Source: Flammeovirgaceae bacterium
GTDB taxonomy: Bacteria > Bacteroidota > Bacteroidia > Cytophagales > Cyclobacteriaceae
DNA length: 16,908 bases
Reading direction: 5' to 3'
Assembly: GCA_003228395.1 (NCBI GenBank)
Contig: QIDJ01000132.1
Coordinates: 1-16,908 of the forward strand
The position numbers and the translations under genes were made by a program. The notes below the pieces were generated by a model. The model saw only the letters and a program-made list of their open reading frames with translations, was not told the origin of the DNA and made no database searches. Each line of letters begins with the position of its first letter. The first letter of the stretch is position 1. This document shows, piece by piece, positions 7,855 through 15,202 of the stretch.

Positions 7855-7872
7855 TATAGGCGAACGCGCAAA

Positions 7873-8130
7873 TCAGCTTTCAGCTATTACCGAAACAAAT
7901 GAACGATTATTACGGCCTTTTTTAAACTGTACCACACCATCAGTTAAAGCAAACAACGTGTGATCTTTACCGAGGCCTACATTTACACCGGGGTGGTGTT
8001 TCGTGCCTCTTTGCCTTACAATAATATTTCCGGCAACAATCTGCTGGCCACCATATATTTTTACACCAAGACGTTTACTATGTGATTCTCTTCCGTTTTT
8101 TGAACTCCCAGCTCCTTTTTTATGTGCCAT
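7873..8130 (-). CDS. rpmA: 50S ribosomal protein bL27
   Basis: The 85-residue protein is a full-length bL27. It starts [16 protein letters not shown] and has [21 protein letters not shown] followed by [20 protein letters not shown] (given as two motifs). It is a ribosomal large-subunit protein whose N-terminal tail reaches the peptidyl-transferase centre. The short N-terminus (MAHKKG directly) shows it is not the cleaved, extended form known from Firmicutes. It lies 21 bases after rplU in the same direction, the standard rplU-rpmA order. The upstream bases are A-rich with no Shine-Dalgarno, as usual in this phylum. Very sure. Confidence 0.99.
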   Translation of the reverse strand: MAHKKGAGSSKNGRESHSKRLGVKIYGGQQIVAGNIIVRQRGTKHHPGVNVGLGKDHTLFALTDGVVQFKKGRNNRSFVSVIAES

Positions 8131-8151
8131 GGTTTTACTTTTTACGTATTT

Positions 8152-8463
8152 CTACTTCGAAATATTACTGATCAAAAGTTTTGTGAATTGCTGGCGATGG
8201 CCGTTTTTGACCTTATAGCCTTTCCTTTTTTTCTTTTTAAAAACAACAATTTTGTCACCCTTGACGTGCTCAAGTATCTTTGCAGAGACTTTCACCCCTT
8301 TAACGGTGGGAGAGCCAACCTGAACTTTACCGTCATTGTCCACAAGCAAAACATTGCTGAATTTCACATCAGCGCCTTCTTCTTCATTCATTAAAGGAGC
8401 AAATATTTCCTGGTCTTTGACTACTTTAAACTGCTTTCCTGCTATATCAACTATGGCGTACAT
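8152..8463 (-). CDS. rplU: 50S ribosomal protein bL21
   Basis: The 103-residue protein starts MYAIVDIAGKQFKVVKDQ and carries VGSPTVKGVKVSAKIL and VFKKKKRKGYKVKNGHRQ, all hallmark stretches of bL21. It is a structural 23S rRNA-binding protein of the large ribosomal subunit. It is the first gene of the rplU-rpmA operon. A consensus Bacteroidota promoter and a possible leader hairpin lie just upstream. Very sure. Confidence 0.99.
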   Translation of the reverse strand: MYAIVDIAGKQFKVVKDQEIFAPLMNEEEGADVKFSNVLLVDNDGKVQVGSPTVKGVKVSAKILEHVKGDKIVVFKKKKRKGYKVKNGHRQQFTKLLISNISK

Positions 8464-8491
8464 TGCTTTTAAAATTTATTTTTAGCCCTGG

Positions 8492-8520
8492 AAATCATCC
8501 GGATTTACCCGTCCTGATTT
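8492..8520 (-). promoter_or_regulatory. Possible stem-loop in the rplU leader
   Basis: In the minus-strand RNA, AAATCA and TGATTT (8520-8515 with 8497-8492) can pair, with an inner CGG/CCG pair block and a GTAAAT loop. It would begin a few bases after the predicted transcription start and end about 28 bases before the rplU start. A role in bL21 autoregulation is only a guess. Confidence 0.3.
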
Positions 8521-8529
8521 TTCGGACTG

Positions 8530-8561
8530 CAAATATAAAATCTTTTTATTTCAAATTCAAA
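8530..8561 (-). promoter_or_regulatory. Promoter of rplU-rpmA (Bacteroidota sigma-A type)
   Basis: On the minus strand, TTTG (8561-8558) is followed after exactly 20 bases by TATATTTG (8537-8530), matching the Bacteroidota housekeeping consensus TTTG-N19-21-TAnnTTTG. The transcription start would be near 8524, giving a leader of about 60 bases. Confidence 0.75.
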
Positions 8562-8588
8562 CAACGATAGTAAACTTTAAGTAAGGCC

Positions 8589-8604
8589 GCCCTCGCCCGA
8601 GGGC
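8589..8604. repeat. GC-rich palindrome directly after the hydrolase stop codon
   Basis: GCCCTCG (8589-8595) and CGAGGGC (8598-8604) are perfect complements separated by two bases. It abuts the stop codon of the hydrolase gene at 8605. No T-run follows on the minus strand (GGCCTTAC), so it is a weak or factor-assisted terminator at best, or a REP-like palindrome. Confidence 0.45.
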
Positions 8605-9813
8605 TCAGTCTTTCATTTCCATAATCCAGGGCACCATATCCTTCAACATGGGAATCAGGCCGGTGGCGTGCGTAGCGCCATCCAGGGAGATTAGATCGAG
8701 GTTTTTACCGGCGCCGTTTTCTATCAGTTGCTGATAGGTAGCCAGGGTATTATCATAAGGTACGGTAATATCCGCTGTGCCATGATACATCCGCATGGGA
8801 GCTTCGGGTACCCAGTCGGTCAGGCTGTTTTCCATCAGCGCTTTTTTTAGTTCCGAATATTCAGGATTTGTATCAAATGTTTCAAGCATTTCCGGGTTCA
8901 GGTAATCACGTACCACCTCCGTCAACCGGGCGTTGATCTCACTGCCGCCAAGCGAACCATCGAATAACCCGGGGATCAGTGAGGCGTAGGGTTCCTGAAA
9001 AAATGTGTCAAGCTGTTTATTCCAGCCAAAGGTGTTTTTGTAAGCCTGAAAAATATACGCAAGGTAAAATGGCTCGTGATAGGTTTCGAGAGAGAAAAAA
9101 TAGTCTTTCATATGCGTGATATCATACCCGCCGGCAGCTGGGGCAGAAGCCGTAACCGTCAGCCCTTCCTCAGGATGTTCCTGAATGTACTTATGCGCCG
9201 CCATGGTAACATACCCTCCTTCCGAATAGCCTGTCAGAAACAATTTGTTATTCCACATCCATGCGCTGTCGGCCATCAATTCAACGGCTGCTTTAACCAT
9301 ATCCGCTACCGGACGCGCTTCCCATTCTTCGATATAATACGGATGGAAAATGTCTTCTGACTCACCAAACCCAAGAAAATCAGGTATAAGTGTAATCATG
9401 CCGGTAGTAGCCAGCGCCGAGAATAACAGGTAATCGTCAACATTTCGGGAAGGCGCATCCGACTTTTTAATTATTGTGCCATGCTGAATACTTATTAAAG
9501 GAAGACCCCCCTGAAAATCAACAGGGATACCTACAATACCTGAAGCTTCCACTTCACTGCCGTTGAATGAAGTCCGGTACACCATCCTGTAAATCCGGGC
9601 ATCGTATTGTACGTGGTCGGCAAGTTCATTTAACCCGATTATGCCCGCACCAAAGATAATTTGCCCTGATGTTGCAAATCCAGCCGGCTCCAGGCTTACC
9701 AGCCAGGTATGCTGAGGCACCGGGTCTTCGCTGCTGTTACAGGACACAAAAAAAAGTGTGGCAACTGCCACAGCTATTGAAATAAACAATGATCTGTTTC
9801 TGGCTTCCCGCAT
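8605..9813 (-). CDS. Secreted lipoprotein alpha/beta hydrolase (lipase/esterase-like)
   Basis: The 402-residue protein has a lipoprotein signal peptide ending FFVSC (Cys25), placing it at the cell envelope. The alpha/beta-hydrolase signatures are complete: an oxyanion-type ISIQHGT near 108-113, the nucleophile elbow GYSEGG with Ser197, the acid in HGTADITVPY (Asp348) and the base in DGATHATG (His382). An insertion between about 235 and 330 is probably a helical cap. The overall plan resembles secretory-lipase or tannase/esterase-like hydrolases acting on esters; the substrate cannot be told from sequence. It is 10 bases downstream of the conserved hypothetical gene and most likely the last gene of the murQ operon. 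The start at 9813 gives a good signal peptide. Confidence 0.85.
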   Translation of the reverse strand: MREARNRSLFISIAVAVATLFFVSCNSSEDPVPQHTWLVSLEPAGFATSGQIIFGAGIIGLNELADHVQYDARIYRMVYRTSFNGSEVEASGIVGIPVDFQGGLPLISIQHGTIIKKSDAPSRNVDDYLLFSALATTGMITLIPDFLGFGESEDIFHPYYIEEWEARPVADMVKAAVELMADSAWMWNNKLFLTGYSEGGYVTMAAHKYIQEHPEEGLTVTASAPAAGGYDITHMKDYFFSLETYHEPFYLAYIFQAYKNTFGWNKQLDTFFQEPYASLIPGLFDGSLGGSEINARLTEVVRDYLNPEMLETFDTNPEYSELKKALMENSLTDWVPEAPMRMYHGTADITVPYDNTLATYQQLIENGAGKNLDLISLDGATHATGLIPMLKDMVPWIMEMKD

Positions 9814-9823
9814 GGTTCTTCGT

Positions 9824-10396
9824 TCAAAACATAGGTATTCTTCGCTGAATGATACTGGTCACACGGTCAAGCAAAACAGCCGGCTTTAATGTTCGCCAGT
9901 TTGCCATTTCAAGATCACCGCCATAAATCAGAAAATTGTCCACGTTATATACTTTCCATTCATCCGTGACAAACTTCGGGAAATTAATGGCAACAATCCA
10001 CCCATCTTCCATATCCTCAAACCATTCTTCATAATAACAATCATCCGATCCATGAAAATTCATCACATTCTCGCCTATTAAAATGTATTTATTAATTCCC
10101 TGAAGGGTCAAATGGTCAATGATGTTTCTTTTCAGGTGCATGATATCATTATTGATCGCATCATTCCATTCGCCGATAAATTCAATAACCGCGAATCCTT
10201 TATCATAGTCTGCAAACAATATTTTGATATAAAGCGTTTCAGAACCCATAAAATCCCACCCCGGGTCAATGTAATATCCGTAAATATCCTCCGAATATTG
10301 ATTATAATTATACTCTTTACCATGATAGGGCGATCGCTCATCCCGACTGGAATTATAATATTTATCCCATGCGTAGTATGGTTCAATCAGGTGCAC
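9824..10396 (-). CDS. Conserved Bacteroidota protein of unknown function, coupled to murQ
   Basis: The 190-residue protein starts at a GTG (10396) giving MHLIEPYYAWDKYY, the N-terminus I recall from related Bacteroidota proteins. It overlaps the 3' end of murQ by 14 bases in another frame, so translation is probably coupled. It has no signal peptide and no membrane segment and should be cytoplasmic. It is very rich in Tyr, Trp and acidic residues, with blocks such as YIKILFADYDKGFAVIEF, GEWNDAINNDIMHLKR, ILIGENVMNFH and YYEEWFEDMEDGWIVAINF. I recognise no catalytic motif and assign no function. The position between murQ and a lipoprotein hydrolase hints at cell-envelope metabolism but does not show it. 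Confidence 0.85.
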   Translation of the reverse strand: MHLIEPYYAWDKYYNSSRDERSPYHGKEYNYNQYSEDIYGYYIDPGWDFMGSETLYIKILFADYDKGFAVIEFIGEWNDAINNDIMHLKRNIIDHLTLQGINKYILIGENVMNFHGSDDCYYEEWFEDMEDGWIVAINFPKFVTDEWKVYNVDNFLIYGGDLEMANWRTLKPAVLLDRVTSIIQRRIPMF

Positions 10397-11222
10397 CTCT
10401 TCGAATTGAATCTATAACCTTTCTTACTGATCCGTGCTTATCCAGCAATTTTTCTGCTTCTGCCCTGTCTATTGAGAGCTCTTCCATAAGCATTCTTGTT
10501 CCACGATCAACTAATTTGTTGTTAGACAGTTGCATATCCACCATTTTGTTGTCGCGTACCCGGCCTAATTGAATCATGACTGCGGTTGATATCATATTCA
10601 GCACCAGTTTTTGTGCGGTACCCGCCTTCATACGCGTGCTGCCGGTAACAAATTCGGGTCCAACAACCACTTCTACCGGGAATGTAACATTTTCAGCGAG
10701 TTTTGAGTAGCGATTACACACTATGCATCCGGTGATTAACCCGTGGTCACTTGCCTTCTTCACTGCACCGATGACATATGGCGTGCCACCGGAGGCGGCA
10801 ATACCAATTACTACGTCTTTATGGTTAATCTGGAATTCCTGCAGGTCCTTCCATCCCTGTTCTTCGTCATCTTCAGCAAACTCTACGGCCTTGCGGATGG
10901 CTGTATCTCCACCGGCAATAATTCCAATCACCAGGCCATGCTCCACACCAAATGTGGGTGGACACTCCGAAGCATCCACTATTCCTAACCGGCCGCTCGT
11001 ACCTGATCCTATATAAAATAGCCTTCCACCCTTTTTTATTTGCCTGACAATCTCCGGTACCAGCGCTTCAATCTGGGGCATGGCACGTTGCACGGCTTTG
11101 GGCACCGTGCTATCCTCGCAGTTGATGTTGATCAACAATTCGCGGACAGACATTTTTTCAAGATGCCTGTAATAGGACGCGGACTCTGTGGTTTTTTGAT
11201 TTCCGATAATAGTAACGTTCAA
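10383..11222 (-). CDS. murQ: N-acetylmuramic acid 6-phosphate etherase
   Basis: The 279-residue SIS-domain enzyme cleaves the D-lactyl ether of MurNAc-6-phosphate to give GlcNAc-6-phosphate and D-lactate in cytoplasmic cell-wall recycling. The family signature IGSGTSGRLGIVDASECPPT is at 71-90, with Glu86 matching the catalytic Glu83 of the E. coli enzyme; Glu117 in EFAED matches its Glu114. IAASGGTPYVIGA (141-153) and FVTGSTRMKAGTAQKLVLNM are the other conserved blocks. Length is a little shorter than E. coli MurQ but normal. It lies 101 bases after a BadF-type sugar kinase gene and overlaps the next gene by 14 bases. Very sure of the assignment. Confidence 0.97.
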   Translation of the reverse strand: MNVTIIGNQKTTESASYYRHLEKMSVRELLININCEDSTVPKAVQRAMPQIEALVPEIVRQIKKGGRLFYIGSGTSGRLGIVDASECPPTFGVEHGLVIGIIAGGDTAIRKAVEFAEDDEEQGWKDLQEFQINHKDVVIGIAASGGTPYVIGAVKKASDHGLITGCIVCNRYSKLAENVTFPVEVVVGPEFVTGSTRMKAGTAQKLVLNMISTAVMIQLGRVRDNKMVDMQLSNNKLVDRGTRMLMEELSIDRAEAEKLLDKHGSVRKVIDSIRRGAPD

Positions 11223-11323
11223 TAATGCTTTTTTTCTATTGCGAGTTTTCTGAGCTACGCATCGTTCTTGATCCCTGGCTGAAAAGAATTTCGTTTCATG
11301 CTAAGGGACAATTTATTGCAAAT
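11223..11323. other. Short gap between sugar kinase gene and murQ
   Basis: This is the longest internal gap in the minus-strand run 8605-13130. TAAATTTG (11326-11319, minus strand) fits the -7 consensus but lacks a TTTG at the right distance, so a separate murQ promoter is possible but not shown. No terminator-like hairpin was seen, so read-through from the kinase gene is likely. Confidence 0.4.
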
Positions 11324-12166
11324 TTACGGGTGCAGATGAAAACCTATAAGGCTTTCAACCGGATTTTTTAAAATATTCCCGATAGTTAACCCGCTTTCAG
11401 AAGCCACTTTTCTCAAAATATCGTTGAATGAATATGCGATCCCACCTACAAAATGGATTTTCATCTGGTTAAATCCTTCATACTTTTTTATGATATTTTC
11501 TATAAAAACTGAAAAGCAATCGTAAACCAACCTGTGCATGTACGGATGATTCCTGTTTTCATGAATAATCAAGGCAAATCCGGATAAATACCTCGCCGGG
11601 GTGCCTTCTCTATAAATTTTTTCGAGAATACGCATCTTGTTCATTCCAGGTTTGCTGCGCAATTTTCCTGCAAGTTCTTCAGGCAATTCATTACGCAGGT
11701 AACCTGTCAGGAGCTTTTTGCCCAGATAGGTACCACTGCCCTCGTCCCCCAGTATGAATCCCAGCGGAGGTACGGTATGCACTATTTTTTCACCGTCGAA
11801 ATGGCAGGAATTGGATCCGGTACCGAGAATGCATGCAATACCTTCCTGCCGGTGGCAGAGCGCTCTTGCAGCGCCGAGCAGATCAGAACTTACTTCAATA
11901 GCCGCATCAGGAAAATACGTTTTAAGTGCATCCGACACCACAAGGCAACTGTCTTCCGAAGCACACCCCGCCCCGTAAAAAAATATCTGATCGACCTTTC
12001 TGTTATCAATCTGTAGCAAAAGATCTTTTTTAATCGAATCCTTTATTTCCTCAAATTTTTTATGGAATGGATTTAATCCTTCGGTGTGCACGGCGATCGC
12101 GCTGCCACCTTCGCCAACCAGGCGCCAGTCGGTTTTTGTGGATCCGCTGTCAGCAACTAATATCAT
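11324..12166 (-). CDS. BadF/BadG-family amino-sugar kinase (GlcNAc/MurNAc kinase)
   Basis: The protein belongs to the ASKHA fold, BadF/BadG/BcrA/BcrD group. Visible motifs are phosphate-1 ADSGSTKTDWRL at the N-terminus, GAGCASED, phosphate-2 CILGTGSNSC, LGDEGSGTYLGKKLL and the adenosine motif HFVGGIAYSF. Family members phosphorylate GlcNAc, or both MurNAc and GlcNAc (MurK type). The position just upstream of murQ makes 6-phosphorylation of MurNAc a likely activity, supplying the MurQ substrate. I chose the ATG at 12166 (280 residues, MILVADSG), because it matches the usual family N-terminus; a TTG at 12193 would add nine residues and overlap the upstream stop as TTGA. Sugar specificity is not settled by sequence. 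Confidence 0.9.
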   Translation of the reverse strand: MILVADSGSTKTDWRLVGEGGSAIAVHTEGLNPFHKKFEEIKDSIKKDLLLQIDNRKVDQIFFYGAGCASEDSCLVVSDALKTYFPDAAIEVSSDLLGAARALCHRQEGIACILGTGSNSCHFDGEKIVHTVPPLGFILGDEGSGTYLGKKLLTGYLRNELPEELAGKLRSKPGMNKMRILEKIYREGTPARYLSGFALIIHENRNHPYMHRLVYDCFSVFIENIIKKYEGFNQMKIHFVGGIAYSFNDILRKVASESGLTIGNILKNPVESLIGFHLHP

Positions 12167-12189
12167 AGGGTTGGCTTTCTGAATTTTAT

Positions 12190-12420
12190 TCAATCTGTGA
12201 GTTTACCAACAACCTCAAATTTATCAAATACATTTTCAGTATGAGGTGCATCTTTCAGCTCATCTGTTAAATCCTGACCGGCCCAATGCTCATAATGTTC
12301 GCCTTTCCTCCAGAGTTTGGACCGGGAAACATCATAAATCATCCCATTCCAGGCTATCCACACATTACTCATTTCAATTCCGTTTCGAAGGGCCAGCTGG
12401 CTTTTGGTATATATTTTCAC
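12190..12420 (-). CDS. Cytochrome b5-like heme/steroid-binding mini-protein
   Basis: This 76-residue soluble protein matches the short predicted heme/steroid-binding family (COG4892-like). It has YTKSQLALRNG, WIAWNGMIYDVS, then GEHYEHWAGQDLT and DAPHTENVFDKFEVVGKL. The canonical b5 HPGG is replaced by HWAG; His45 and His60 are the likely heme-ligand candidates, with His42 as an alternative. There is no signal peptide or membrane anchor. It starts with GTG at 12420, overlapping the RDD gene stop as GTGA, and ends just before the kinase gene. Heme binding is an inference from the family; its partner is unknown. Confidence 0.85.
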   Translation of the reverse strand: MKIYTKSQLALRNGIEMSNVWIAWNGMIYDVSRSKLWRKGEHYEHWAGQDLTDELKDAPHTENVFDKFEVVGKLTD

Positions 12421-13130
12421 ATTCCGGAAGTAATATAGTTATAATCCTTAACGATTGTGTATAAAAATGTAACCGGGGGCAGCTCTGAATGCACATTAAG
12501 TAGTTCCTGCGCTTTTTTCTGAGCGGCCATCACAGGCGTTTTGTTAGCGGTTTTTCGATAAGTGTCTAACGCTTCCAGGATTATGGCAATGTCTTTATCA
12601 TTTAACAGTGTTACATTATCAAATACCGGTTTATAGCTTTCAGGTTCATTTTTAATCAATTCATGCCGTTGCACCCTGATCTTTTTCCGGAGTTTAACTA
12701 CTGTTGTACCGGCAGCAATATCACCCAGGCGTTGCCCTTTCCCGTTTATCATAATTACTATTGCAGCAATTGCACCCGAAAACATGGCGATATCCAGCGC
12801 ACGGAAAATCCACCGTAAAATATAAAGCCCAATGGTTGGCGGTGCGCCGTCAAGCCGCACAACTTTCAGGTCAAGCGCCATTTTGCCCAGGCTCTGGCCG
12901 TTATAAAAAATCTCGAAAAGAAGGTGGTATAGAAGTAAGGGCGTTGCTACAATAATTATCAGCACTGTCGATGGACTAATTCCGAAAGCTTCAATCAGCG
13001 AGAGGATTCCCATATAAATAAGTATCCTGATAGCGGCATCAATTAGAAAAGCGATAATCCGGTCGCCTACGCTTGCAGCTTCATATCTGATATTTACATT
13101 TTGTGCCGTCTGTATGCTAATGCTTTGCAT
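12417..13130 (-). CDS. RDD-family integral membrane protein
   Basis: The 237-residue protein has the RDD family pattern: ASVGDRIIAFLIDAAI with Arg24 and Asp31, a membrane hairpin at about 34-73, YNGQSLGKMALDLKVV (77-91), a second membrane region near 101-128, and QRLGDIAAGTTVV (133-145). The C-terminal 90 residues are soluble and charged. RDD proteins are poorly understood; some are linked to ion transport. It is transcribed divergently from the SpoIIM-like gene at 13291. In Bacteroidota RDD and SpoIIM genes often pair head-to-head beside MoxR clusters. It is the first gene of the run that continues through the b5-like protein and sugar kinase. Confidence 0.93.
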   Translation of the reverse strand: MQSISIQTAQNVNIRYEAASVGDRIIAFLIDAAIRILIYMGILSLIEAFGISPSTVLIIIVATPLLLYHLLFEIFYNGQSLGKMALDLKVVRLDGAPPTIGLYILRWIFRALDIAMFSGAIAAIVIMINGKGQRLGDIAAGTTVVKLRKKIRVQRHELIKNEPESYKPVFDNVTLLNDKDIAIILEALDTYRKTANKTPVMAAQKKAQELLNVHSELPPVTFLYTIVKDYNYITSGM

Positions 13131-13290
13131 GTAATGCTAAATTTGATTTACTTTCAGCCTTGTTTTGTTATGTGATTACTTTTTTATCTATGGTCCGGAT
13201 CAATTTATTTGAAAAATAACAATCTCCAAATTGTGTGTCCGGGCAGGATGAAAATCCAATATTACTAAAAATTTACAGCGAATTCAGTTT
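13131..13290. promoter_or_regulatory. Divergent promoter region between RDD and SpoIIM genes
   Basis: The 160-base region should contain promoters for both directions. On the plus strand TAAATTTG (13138-13145) fits the -7 consensus, but no TTTG lies 19-21 bases upstream. No convincing minus-strand promoter was found. The exact start sites are not resolved. Confidence 0.4.
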
Positions 13291-14256
13291 ATGCGCGAAT
13301 CAGCCTTCATAAAACAAAATCAGACCAAATGGGAAGACTTCGAGAAGATACTGGCTCAAAAATCCCCCGATCCGGACAATCTCGCAGGACTGTTTATCCA
13401 AATTACGGACGACCTGGCTTTTTCGCAAACACAGTATCCGAACAGTAAAACTACATTGTACCTGAACAGTCTCGCTTCACAGGTTCATCAAAACGTGTAT
13501 AAAACAAAAAAAGAACAGAAAAGCAGGTTCGCCCGGTTCTGGACAAGGGAATTGCCTCTGGTAATAAAAACCTGTCATAAACCAATGCTTTACAGCTTAG
13601 TGATATTTGTAGCATCCGTACTTATCGGGGCATTTTCGGCAGCCAATGATGATACGTTTGTCAGATTGATTTTGGGAGATCATTATGTGAATATGACACT
13701 TGAAAACATAAATAACGATGATCCTATGGCCGTATATAAACAAACTGATGAAGCTTCCATGTTCCTGGGTATCACGTTAAACAATATCCGGGTTTCTTTC
13801 CTGGTATTTCTCCTGGGTGTATTTGCTCCGTTCGGTACACCGTTTCTTCTGTTCCGAAATGGCATAATGCTGGGCGCTTTTCAGTATTTCTTTTATCAGA
13901 AGGGGCTGTTTCTAACCTCATTTCTTACCATCTGGATACATGGCACGCTCGAAATATCTGCCATCGTAATTGCAGGAGGCGCCGGGTTGGTTATCGGTAA
14001 CAGCATACTTTTTCCCGGTACATTTACGCGGTTAGAGTCGTTTAAAAGAGGCGCTAAAAAAGGCATGAAACTGGTTGTGGGCCTTGTGCCCATATTCATT
14101 ACAGCCGGTTTTCTCGAATCGTTTGTTACCCGGCATACGGAACTTCCCATTTTCATTAAAGCAGGCATTATTTTGTTGTCGGCGCTCTTTATTAGTTACT
14201 ACTTTATCATTTATCCGTATATTGTTTTTAATCGTAGTGGAAAGAAAAGAAATTGA
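13291..14256 (+). CDS. SpoIIM/DUF95-family integral membrane protein
   Basis: The 321-residue protein carries the stage II sporulation protein M (DUF95) pattern. A cytoplasmic N-terminal part (1-95) is followed by a membrane segment at about 99-117. The conserved LNNIRVSFLVFLLGVF begins near 163, FRNGIMLGAFQYF near 188, and HGTLEISAIVIAGGAGLVIG at 217-236. More membrane segments lie near 260-278 and 288-311. The name comes from Bacillus sporulation, but this phylum does not form spores; here the family occurs in MoxR/DUF58-linked membrane clusters. It is the first gene of the plus-strand operon and overlaps the next gene by 20 bases. Confidence 0.93.
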   Translation: MRESAFIKQNQTKWEDFEKILAQKSPDPDNLAGLFIQITDDLAFSQTQYPNSKTTLYLNSLASQVHQNVYKTKKEQKSRFARFWTRELPLVIKTCHKPMLYSLVIFVASVLIGAFSAANDDTFVRLILGDHYVNMTLENINNDDPMAVYKQTDEASMFLGITLNNIRVSFLVFLLGVFAPFGTPFLLFRNGIMLGAFQYFFYQKGLFLTSFLTIWIHGTLEISAIVIAGGAGLVIGNSILFPGTFTRLESFKRGAKKGMKLVVGLVPIFITAGFLESFVTRHTELPIFIKAGIILLSALFISYYFIIYPYIVFNRSGKKRN

Positions 14257-15202
14257 ATTCAGGAAAGCCCGGGATTTCGGCGAGAAATTTAATGCCACAT
14301 TTGAGTTTCTGAGGCAGGAATTCAAACTCTTATTCAAAGGCATTTTATATATTGCCGGTCCTTTTATTGCTATTGCAGGGGTTTTGGGAGCCTATTATCA
14401 AAAATACAGCCTTTCATTGCTCAATATTACTTCCGAAAATCCGGCTGAGTTCTTCACCCGTGACCTGGGCATTTCGGCAACCGGATTAGTTATATCTTCC
14501 ATATTGGCATACGTGCTCACCTTTGCAGTTGTGAGTGAATACGTAAAATTATATATGAATGCTGGTAACAAATCCGTTGATTTTATATCATTACGAAGCG
14601 CTGTACGTAAAAATGTGCTCCAATATTTTGGTTCTGCATTCGGCTACTTCATGCTTATTATTTTAGTTTCAATCGTTGCAGGAATGTTTTTGGTGGGTAT
14701 TGTTATGCTGGACATTCTGCTGCTCAATATTTTTGTTTTTCTTGGTTTTTTCATACTAATTTTTATTATCACACTCCTTTTCTACATCACATACATCATT
14801 TATAACCTGGAAAATTCGGATTTTTTTGGCGCAGGCCGGCGCTCGCTCCGTTTACTCAAAGGAAACTGGATGAGCACCCTGGGATTGCTCATTGTAGCAT
14901 GGATATTTGTCGCGATTGCCAACATTATTTTTACACTTCCCAACTCCATTTTAACCATGATTGGCATACTGCATCAGGTGGATAATAGTGATGCTGTTCA
15001 GCTAAGTTTTATTGAAGAGCTGGCCTTTGGGTTAACCTCATTCATTGCATCTGCGGGAGGGTATTTTATGACAGTGATTTTAATGTTGATACTTATTTTC
15101 CAATATTTTAATCTGGTCGAACAACTGGATGCCACCGGGCTCATTCAACGAATAGACGAAATGGGGGAGAAAAGCAAGGAGGAAGATGAAGAAGATTTTT
15201 AA
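14237..15202 (+). CDS. Multi-pass membrane protein of the SpoIIM-DUF4129 cluster
   Basis: The frame is open from 14075, but the upstream part lies inside the SpoIIM coding sequence and reads as unlikely protein. I chose GTG at 14237 (321 residues), just before KEIEFRKARDFGEKFNATFEFLRQEF, which is where related proteins begin. About six hydrophobic segments follow, including ILYIAGPFIAIAGVLGAYY, a long double segment around VGIVMLDILLLNIFVFLGF, and TLGLLIVAWIFVAIANIIF. The C-terminus is acidic (EKSKEEDEEDF). I recognise no catalytic motif. It starts 20 bases before the SpoIIM stop and its own stop overlaps the DUF4129 gene start by 17 bases, so all are translated from one message. Function unknown. 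Confidence 0.8.
   Translation: MERKEIEFRKARDFGEKFNATFEFLRQEFKLLFKGILYIAGPFIAIAGVLGAYYQKYSLSLLNITSENPAEFFTRDLGISATGLVISSILAYVLTFAVVSEYVKLYMNAGNKSVDFISLRSAVRKNVLQYFGSAFGYFMLIILVSIVAGMFLVGIVMLDILLLNIFVFLGFFILIFIITLLFYITYIIYNLENSDFFGAGRRSLRLLKGNWMSTLGLLIVAWIFVAIANIIFTLPNSILTMIGILHQVDNSDAVQLSFIEELAFGLTSFIASAGGYFMTVILMLILIFQYFNLVEQLDATGLIQRIDEMGEKSKEEDEEDF

Larger units (their letters stand above)
6899..7872. other. Long gene-free region between susC and rpmA
   Basis: This 974-base stretch has no convincing ORF. The susC-proximal part (6899-7260) is AT-rich and carries a tandem repeat and a hairpin; the middle (7191-7424) is bounded by inverted repeats; 7426-7680 is a cluster of GC-rich palindromes, the last of which is a terminator for the rplU-rpmA transcript. 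From 7690 to 7872 I see only a small hairpin at 7835-7854. It may hold an untranslated RNA or decayed mobile sequence, but nothing proves that. Confidence 0.6.

Noticed and set aside
6899-7872. tRNA, small RNA gene or CRISPR array in the long gap
   Set aside because: No cloverleaf, no CCA end, and no regularly spaced identical repeats; only two diverged tandem copies and varied palindromes were found.
11319-11326. murQ promoter at TAAATTTG
   Set aside because: The -7-like box has no TTTG at 19-21 bases upstream and overlaps the kinase stop; AT-rich chance matches are common, so it is not listed as a promoter.
12167-12193. TTG start adding nine residues to the sugar kinase
   Set aside because: The usual family N-terminus is MILVADSG at the ATG 12166; the TTGA overlap is possible but less likely.
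14075-14236. Upstream extension of the membrane-protein frame at 14237
   Set aside because: It lies inside the SpoIIM coding sequence in another frame, reads as Cys/Pro/Arg-rich protein unlike its neighbours, and would need an improbable overlap of about 180 bases.
13291-14256. Sporulation function suggested by the SpoIIM match
   Set aside because: The gene set and phylum do not support sporulation; the family is widespread in non-spore-formers in MoxR-type clusters.
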